Below, piece by piece: positions 5,615-11,446 of a stretch of 11,446 nt of DNA; the first letter of the stretch is position 1, and each line of letters opens with the position of its first letter. This DNA is from Microbacteriaceae bacterium (GTDB lineage: Bacteria > Actinomycetota > Actinomycetes > Actinomycetales > Microbacteriaceae): positions 1 through 11,446 of the forward strand of contig JAKONM010000224.1 of assembly GCA_022701925.1 (NCBI GenBank), written 5' to 3'. The position numbers and the translations under genes are program-made. The notes under the pieces were generated by a model. It was not told where the DNA came from, ran no database searches, and worked only from the letters and a program-made list of their open reading frames with translations.

Positions 5615-6388
5615 ACGCGGGCGTCGACCACGCGCGCCGCGGACGCCCTGGCCGGGGTCGCCCGGCCGGAGCCGGGACTCGGCGCCGAGCTGCTCTCGGC
5701 GGCCCGCGCCGTCGCCTCCTCGCACCAGCTGACCGCCGTGCTCGCCGATCCCGGTGTGCCGGAGGAGCAGCGCCGCGGCCTGGTGCTGCGGGTGTTCGCG
5801 GACCTCGGTCCGCAGACCCGGCAGCTGCTCGGCCAGCTGGTCAGCGGCCGCTGGTCGACCGCCGACGACCTCGTCGGCGGCATCGAGGAGCTGGGCTTCC
5901 GGGCGCTGGCGACCGGTGCCGACGGCGAGGGGCTCGAGCGCGAGCTGTTCACCGTGCAGCGCACCGTCTCCTCCGACGGCGCGCTCGAGCTGGCGCTCGG
6001 CAACCAGGCCTCGCCGGCGGCCGCGCGCTCCGCGCTGGTCGACGCCGTGCTGGTGGACGCGAAGCCCGCGACCCGCGAGATCGTGCGTCACGCCGTGCAG
6101 CTGCCCCGCGGCCGCAAGCCGGTCGAGGCGCTGCAGCACGCGCAGTCCGTCGTGGCGGACGCCCTCGGGCTGTCGGTCGCGACGGTGCAGGTCGCCCGGC
6201 CCCTCACCGACGCCCAGGCGGATGCGCTCTCCGCCCGCCTGCAGTCGGCCTACGGGCGTAAAATCTCGGTCAACCAGGTGATCGACCCCTCGCTGCTCGG
6301 CGGGGTCCGCGTCACCGTGGGCGACGAGGTCATCGACGGCACCGTGCGCGCCCGGCTCGACGACCTGCGCCAGCGCCTCGCCGGCTGA
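5603..6388 (+). CDS. atpH: F1Fo ATP synthase subunit delta (OSCP equivalent)
   Basis: Delta caps the F1 head and ties it to the subunit b stalk. At 261 residues it matches the longer actinobacterial delta and exceeds the E. coli protein (177). The N-terminal MGAATRAST opening, the helical domain with LLSAARAVASSHQLTAVLADP, and the C-terminal hallmark VIDPSLLGGVRVTVGDEVID..VRARLDDLRQRL (about 226-259) define the family. ATG at 5603 matches the family N-terminus. It has no proper Shine-Dalgarno site, sits in the loop of a 9-bp hairpin, and overlaps the stop of a 10-codon mini-ORF, so translation probably depends on ribosomes arriving from atpF. It ends 37 bases before atpA. Confidence 0.95.
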   Translation: MGAATRASTTRAADALAGVARPEPGLGAELLSAARAVASSHQLTAVLADPGVPEEQRRGLVLRVFADLGPQTRQLLGQLVSGRWSTADDLVGGIEELGFRALATGADGEGLERELFTVQRTVSSDGALELALGNQASPAAARSALVDAVLVDAKPATREIVRHAVQLPRGRKPVEALQHAQSVVADALGLSVATVQVARPLTDAQADALSARLQSAYGRKISVNQVIDPSLLGGVRVTVGDEVIDGTVRARLDDLRQRLAG

Positions 6389-6409
6389 CACGACTCCTCA
6401 ACTCGATAC

Positions 6410-6415
6410 GAAGGA
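6410..6415 (+). promoter_or_regulatory. Strong ribosome binding site of atpA
   Basis: GAAGGA lies ten bases before the atpA GTG in a spacer (6389-6425) that is less GC-rich than its surroundings. The sequence AAGGACAC is shared with the atpF leader. It supports GTG 6426 as the start. Confidence 0.65.
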
Positions 6416-6425
6416 CACAGAACAC

Positions 6426-8063
6426 GTGACCGACCTCAGCATCAGCCCCGACGCGATCCGCAGCGCCCTCGCGGACTTCGCGGCCGCCTACGACCCGGGC
6501 AAGGCCTCCGCGACGGAGGTCGGCACCGTCATCGACGCCGCCGACGGCATCGCGCACGTCGAGGGCCTGCCGAACGTCATGGCCAACGAGCTCGTCGTCT
6601 TCGGCGACGGCACCCGCGGCCTCGCGCTGAACCTCGACGAGGACGAGATCGGCGTCATCGTCCTGGGCGAGTTCACCGGCATCGAGGCCGGCCAGGAGGT
6701 GCGCCGCACGGGCGAGGTGCTCTCCGTCCCCGTCGGCGACGCCTACCTCGGCCGCGTCGTCGACCCGCTGGGCAACCCGATCGACGGCCGCGGCGCCGTC
6801 GAGACCACCGAGTCCCGCGCCCTCGAGCTGCAGGCGCCCGGCGTCATGCAGCGCAAGAGCGTGCACGAGCCGATGCAGACGGGCATCAAGGCGATCGACG
6901 CCATGATCCCGATCGGCCGCGGCCAGCGCCAGCTGATCATCGGCGACCGCCAGACCGGCAAGACGGCCATCGCGATCGACACGATCATCAACCAGAAGGC
7001 CAACTGGGACTCGGGCGACCCCGACAAGCAGGTCCGCTGCATCTACGTCGCCATCGGCCAGAAGGGCTCGACGATCGCTTCGGTGCGCGGTGCGCTCGAG
7101 GAGGCCGGTGCGCTCGAGTACACGACCATCGTCGCCTCGCCGGCGTCCGACCCGGCCGGCTTCAAGTACCTGGCGCCCTACACCGGCTCGGCCATCGGCC
7201 AGCACTGGATGTACGACGGCAAGCACGTCCTGATCATCTTCGACGACCTGACGAAGCAGGCCGCCGCCTACCGCGCCGTGTCGCTGCTGCTGCGCCGCCC
7301 GCCGGGCCGCGAGGCGTACCCGGGCGACGTCTTCTACCTGCACTCCCGCCTGCTGGAGCGTTGCGCGAAGCTCTCCGACGAGTTGGGCGCCGGCTCGATG
7401 ACGGGTCTGCCCATCATCGAGACGCAGGCGAACGACGTGTCGGCGTACATCCCGACCAACGTGATCTCGATCACCGACGGCCAGATCTTCCTGCAGTCCG
7501 ACCTGTTCAACGCGAACCAGCGCCCTGCGGTGGACGTGGGCATCTCGGTGTCCCGCGTCGGCGGCGACGCGCAGGTGAAGAGCATCAAGAAGGTGTCCGG
7601 CACCCTGAAGCTCGAGCTGGCGCAGTACCGCTCCCTCGAGGCGTTCGCGATGTTCGCGTCCGACCTCGACGCGGCCAGCCGCCGCCAGCTGGCGCGCGGC
7701 GCCCGCCTGACCGAGCTGCTGCGGCAGCCGCAGTACTCGCCGTACCCGGTGGAGGAGCAGGTCGTCTCGATCTGGTCCGGCACCAACGGCAAGTTCGACG
7801 AGGTCGCGGTCGAGGACGTGCTGCGGTTCGAGCGCGAGCTGCTCGACCACCTGAAGCACAACACCGGCGTGCTCGACACCCTGCGGACCACGAACGTGCT
7901 TGACGACGCCACCGTCGCCGCGCTGGACGAGGCCGTCGAGGACTTCAAGAAGACGTTCACGACCGGTGAGGGCAAGCCGCTCGCCAGCGCGGGCAAGGAG
8001 TCGTTCGAGGCGACGGACCGCGAGGACGTCGAGCAGGCGCAGATCACCCGCGGTCGGCGGTAG
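6426..8063 (+). CDS. atpA: F1 ATP synthase subunit alpha
   Basis: Alpha alternates with beta in the F1 hexamer and carries the non-catalytic nucleotide sites. The 545-residue protein has the N-terminal beta barrel (VGTVIDAADGIAHVEGLP), GRVVDPLGNPIDG, Walker A GDRQTGKT at 173-180, Walker B HVLIIFDD with Asp273, and the conserved SVSRVGG whose arginine 377 completes the adjacent catalytic site. A tail of about 34 residues (from about 512) extends beyond the end of E. coli alpha (513 residues). A similarly placed extension in mycobacterial alpha is known to suppress ATP hydrolysis, but the tail here is not obviously similar in sequence. GTG 6426 is supported by GAAGGA ten bases upstream. The stop is four bases from the atpG ATG. 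Confidence 0.97.
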   Translation: MTDLSISPDAIRSALADFAAAYDPGKASATEVGTVIDAADGIAHVEGLPNVMANELVVFGDGTRGLALNLDEDEIGVIVLGEFTGIEAGQEVRRTGEVLSVPVGDAYLGRVVDPLGNPIDGRGAVETTESRALELQAPGVMQRKSVHEPMQTGIKAIDAMIPIGRGQRQLIIGDRQTGKTAIAIDTIINQKANWDSGDPDKQVRCIYVAIGQKGSTIASVRGALEEAGALEYTTIVASPASDPAGFKYLAPYTGSAIGQHWMYDGKHVLIIFDDLTKQAAAYRAVSLLLRRPPGREAYPGDVFYLHSRLLERCAKLSDELGAGSMTGLPIIETQANDVSAYIPTNVISITDGQIFLQSDLFNANQRPAVDVGISVSRVGGDAQVKSIKKVSGTLKLELAQYRSLEAFAMFASDLDAASRRQLARGARLTELLRQPQYSPYPVEEQVVSIWSGTNGKFDEVAVEDVLRFERELLDHLKHNTGVLDTLRTTNVLDDATVAALDEAVEDFKKTFTTGEGKPLASAGKESFEATDREDVEQAQITRGRR

Positions 8064-8067
8064 GTCC

Positions 8068-8964
8068 ATGCCGGCCAAGGTCCGCGCCTACCGCGCCCGC
8101 ATCAGGAGCGCGCAGACGACGAAGAAGATCACCCGGGCGATGGAGCTGATCTCCGCGTCCCGCATCGCGAAGGCGCAGCAGCGGGTCGCCGCGAGCCTGC
8201 CCTACGCACGGGCGGTGACGCGGGCCGTGTCGGCGGTGGCGACGTACTCCAACGTCGACCACGTGCTGACGCGGGAGGCGCCGAACGCCACGCGGGCGGC
8301 CATCGTCGTGTTCACCTCCGACCGCGGTCTCGCCGGTGCGTTCAACTCGAACGTGCTGCGCAAGAGCGAGGAGCTGTCCGAGCTGCTCCGCAGCGAGGGC
8401 AAGGAGGTCGTGTCCTACCTCGTCGGCCGCAAGGCCGTCGGGTACTACCGGTTCCGTCGCCGCGAGTACGTGCGCGACTGGGTCGGCGGCACCGACAACC
8501 CCGACACCGCGACCGCCAAGGAGATCGCGGACGCGGTCGTGGCGCAGTTCGTGCAGGACACGGCGGACGGCGGCGTGGACGAGATCCACATCGTCTACAA
8601 CCGCTTCGTCTCGATGCTCACGCAGACGCCCGAGATCCTGCGGCTGCTGCCGCTCGAGATCGTCGAGGGCGTGGAGCAGCCGGGCGAGACCGACGTGCTG
8701 CCGCTCTACGAGTTCGAGCCGGACGTCAACGAGGTGCTCGACGCCCTGCTGCCCGTCTACATCGAGTCGCGCATCTACGCGGCGATGCTCGAGAGCGCCG
8801 CCAGCAAGCACGCGGCGACGCAGCGCGCGATGAAGGCCGCCAGCGACAACGCGGACAAGCTGATCCGCGAGTACACCAGGCTCGCGAACAACGCGAGGCA
8901 GCAGGAGATCACGCAGCAGATCTCCGAGATCGTCGGCGGCGCGGACGCGCTGTCGACCAGCTGA
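8068..8964 (+). CDS. atpG: F1 ATP synthase subunit gamma (central rotor shaft)
   Basis: Gamma is the rotating shaft linking the c ring to the alpha-beta catalytic head. The 298-residue protein has the N-terminal shaft helix (IRSAQTTKKITRAMELISASR), the Rossmann-like core with SDRGLAGAFNSN, and the C-terminal helix ending RLANNARQQEITQQISEIVGGADAL, the family signature. The region before HIVYNRF (DTADGGVDE) is about as short as in E. coli, so a long mycobacterial-type gamma loop does not appear to be present. ATG 8068 lies four bases after the atpA stop. The nearest purine runs (GGCGG, 8056-8060, and GGTAGG, 8059-8064) are weak or too close, so coupling to atpA is likely. The reading frame stays open far upstream inside atpA, but only this ATG gives the canonical N-terminus. 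Confidence 0.96.
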   Translation: MPAKVRAYRARIRSAQTTKKITRAMELISASRIAKAQQRVAASLPYARAVTRAVSAVATYSNVDHVLTREAPNATRAAIVVFTSDRGLAGAFNSNVLRKSEELSELLRSEGKEVVSYLVGRKAVGYYRFRRREYVRDWVGGTDNPDTATAKEIADAVVAQFVQDTADGGVDEIHIVYNRFVSMLTQTPEILRLLPLEIVEGVEQPGETDVLPLYEFEPDVNEVLDALLPVYIESRIYAAMLESAASKHAATQRAMKAASDNADKLIREYTRLANNARQQEITQQISEIVGGADALSTS

Positions 8965-8971
8965 GAGAGGA
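8964..8971 (+). promoter_or_regulatory. Strong ribosome binding site of atpD
   Basis: AGAGAGGA begins at the last base of the atpG stop codon and ends nine bases before the atpD ATG. The short spacer is A- and C-rich and looks unstructured. Confidence 0.65.
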
Positions 8972-8980
8972 CCACCACTC

Positions 8981-10438
<1,458 letters not shown>

Positions 10439-10440
10439 CG

Positions 10441-10701
10441 ATGGCCGACCTCACGGTGACCGTCGTCTCCGCCGACGAGCAGATCTGGTCGGGGCAGGCG
10501 CGCATGGTCGTCGCCCGCACCAAGGAGGGCGAGATAGGCGTGCTCGCCGGCCACCAGCCCCTGCTCGGCGTGCTCGCCGCCGGCGAGGTGCGCATCACCG
10601 CCGCCGACGGCGGGCGCATCACCGCCAACGCGGAGGACGGCTTCATCTCCGTCGAGAACGACACGGTGACCATCGCCGCCCGCGCGGCGGCACTGGTCTG
10701 A
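10441..10701 (+). CDS. atpC: F1 ATP synthase subunit epsilon, short form without the C-terminal helical domain
   Basis: Epsilon connects gamma to the c ring. At 86 residues it consists only of the N-terminal beta sandwich: LTVTVVSADEQIWSGQARMVV, then GEIGVLAGHQPLL at 30-42 and GGRITANAEDGFISVENDTVTI. The two C-terminal helices that bind ATP and inhibit hydrolysis in E. coli (139 residues) are absent; the frame ends cleanly at TGA 10699-10701 and what follows is a hairpin region, so this looks like a native short form and not a recent truncation. The ATG lies two bases after the atpD stop with no clear Shine-Dalgarno site, so translation is probably coupled to atpD. It is the last gene of the operon. 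Confidence 0.95.
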   Translation: MADLTVTVVSADEQIWSGQARMVVARTKEGEIGVLAGHQPLLGVLAAGEVRITAADGGRITANAEDGFISVENDTVTIAARAAALV

Positions 10702-10710
10702 CCGCGTCCT

Positions 10711-10756
10711 CCCGCCCCGGCGGACCGCGTCCGTCGGGGCGGGTCCGCCGGGGCGG
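10711..10756 (+). terminator. Alternative-hairpin region after atpC, probable operon terminator or attenuator
   Basis: The arm 10711-10725 (CCCGCCCCGGCGGAC) pairs with 10729-10743 over 15 bp with one G-U wobble and a CGC loop. Shifted by one base (10712-10726), the same arm pairs perfectly over 15 bp with 10742-10756, leaving a 15-base loop. The two folds exclude each other. The two 3' arms are a tandem 14-base direct repeat (10729-10742, 10743-10756) differing at one base. There is no T tract, as is common for actinobacterial terminators. The distal arm reaches to within six bases of the yaaA GTG. Confidence 0.6.
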
Positions 10757-10762
10757 CTGCGC

Positions 10763-11446
10763 GTGATCGTCCTGCTGCCGCCCTCGGAGACGAAGGCCGA
10801 GGGCGGCGAGGGCGTGCTCGATCCGGCCTCGCTCGGCTTCCCGTCGCTGCGCGGCCGTCGTCGCACCGCGGCGGCGGCCCTCAAGCGGCTGCCGCTGCGG
10901 GACGCTCCGGCCGTCCTGAAGCTGGGCGCCACCAACGCCGGCGACGCCCGCTGGAACCGGGGGCTGACCACGGGGCCCGCGCTGCCGGCCCTGCAGCGCT
11001 ACACCGGCGTGCTCTACGACGGTCTCGACGCCCCGTCGCTCGAGTCGGGCGCCCGCGCGTGGGTCGACGACCACGTGGTGATCGCCTCGGCGCTCTTCGG
11101 ACTGCTGCGCGCGTCCGACCGCATCCCGGCCTACCGGCTCTCGGGCTCCACGGCGCTGCCGGGCCTGCCGCTGAAGGCGCATTGGCGCCAGGCGGTGTCC
11201 GAGGCGATCGCCGCCGCCGGGGAGTGGGTGCTCGACGCCCGCTCCGAGGCCTACGTCGCGCTGGGGCCGGCGCCGAGGGGCAGCGCCGCGCTGGCGGTGG
11301 AGACCCCGGAGGGCCGCGCGCTGAACCACTTCAACAAGCATGCGAAGGGCGCCCTGGTACGGCGGCTGGCTGAGACCTGCGCCGCGGTCGACTCCCGCGA
11401 GGCGCTGCTGGACTGGGCGACGACCGCCGACGTCGCCCTGCGGGCA
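10763..11446 (+). CDS. yaaA: YaaA/DUF328 family peroxide stress protein, 3' end outside window
   Basis: The frame from GTG 10763 runs 228 codons to the window edge without a stop; the family is usually around 250 residues, so only a short C-terminal piece is missing. Recognisable blocks are VIVLLPPSETK at residues 1-11, the YTGVLYDGLDA segment, ALFGLLRASDRIPAYRL (family pattern G.LRP.D.I..YRL) and LNHFNKHAKGALVRRLAE near the end. In E. coli, YaaA limits intracellular iron-driven damage under hydrogen peroxide and has a DNA-binding fold; the role here is by family only. GTG is the sole start giving the conserved LLPPSETK opening. The G-rich stretch GGGGCGG six bases upstream is an atypical ribosome site lying inside the distal arm of the preceding hairpin, so yaaA may be controlled by that structure. 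Confidence 0.85.
   Translation, partial: MIVLLPPSETKAEGGEGVLDPASLGFPSLRGRRRTAAAALKRLPLRDAPAVLKLGATNAGDARWNRGLTTGPALPALQRYTGVLYDGLDAPSLESGARAWVDDHVVIASALFGLLRASDRIPAYRLSGSTALPGLPLKAHWRQAVSEAIAAAGEWVLDARSEAYVALGPAPRGSAALAVETPEGRALNHFNKHAKGALVRRLAETCAAVDSREALLDWATTADVALRA

Noticed and set aside
7089..7118. A 12-base direct repeat GGTGCGCTCGAG separated by six bases inside atpA.
   Set aside because: It encodes GALE-EA-GALE, close to the normal alpha-subunit sequence (LEE.GALEYTTIV) at this point, so it reflects coding constraint and codon preference.

Overview
The window is very GC-rich, and every gene lies on the + strand with almost no intergenic space. Gene order and protein sequences point to an actinobacterium. 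The AtpB and AtpE sequences look most like Micrococcales, probably Microbacteriaceae; the family is inferred from remembered sequence patterns. The order prmC - tsaC/sua5 - wecA(rfe)-like - small AtpI-like membrane protein - atpBEFHAGDC is the classic actinobacterial arrangement, also seen in Mycobacterium. The core of the window is therefore a housekeeping locus, not an accessory island. I see no mobile element, CRISPR array, tRNA or rRNA.

Region 1 (1-3722) opens with the C-terminal part of a SAM-dependent methyltransferase. Next come PrmC (glutamine methylation of release factors), TsaC/Sua5 (threonylcarbamoyl-AMP synthase for tRNA t6A), a WecA-type polyprenyl-phosphate sugar-1-phosphate transferase and a four-helix AtpI-like protein. 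tsaC, wecA and the AtpI-like gene are chained by 4-nt start/stop overlaps (ATGA, GTGA). A good -10 element (TAGGGT) seven bases before the tsaC ATG suggests a leaderless promoter there.

Region 2 (3723-10701) is a complete eight-gene F1Fo ATP synthase operon. A TAGACT -10 element lies about 45 bases before atpB. The Fo genes are atpB (a), atpE (c) and atpF (b); the F1 genes are atpH (delta), atpA (alpha), atpG (gamma), atpD (beta) and atpC (epsilon). All key catalytic and proton-path residues are present. Epsilon lacks the C-terminal helical domain, while alpha carries a tail of about 34 residues. The junctions show post-transcriptional design. Genes for multi-copy subunits (c, b, alpha, beta) have strong purine-rich ribosome binding sites, whereas those for single-copy subunits (a, delta, gamma, epsilon) have poor ones. 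Two hairpins precede atpE, and an anti-Shine-Dalgarno mimic precedes the atpF site. The atpH start codon lies in the loop of a perfect 9-bp hairpin whose 5' arm is spanned by a 10-codon mini-ORF linking atpF to atpH.

Region 3 (10702-11446) holds a GC hairpin region in which one 5' arm can pair with either of two tandem 3' arms. It is probably the operon terminator or an attenuator. It is followed by a YaaA/DUF328 peroxide-stress protein gene cut by the window end.

No stretch longer than about 120 bases lacks a gene. I found no undescribed protein system. The most novel-looking signals are RNA-level: the atpF-atpH mini-ORF and hairpin switch, and the alternative hairpins after atpC.
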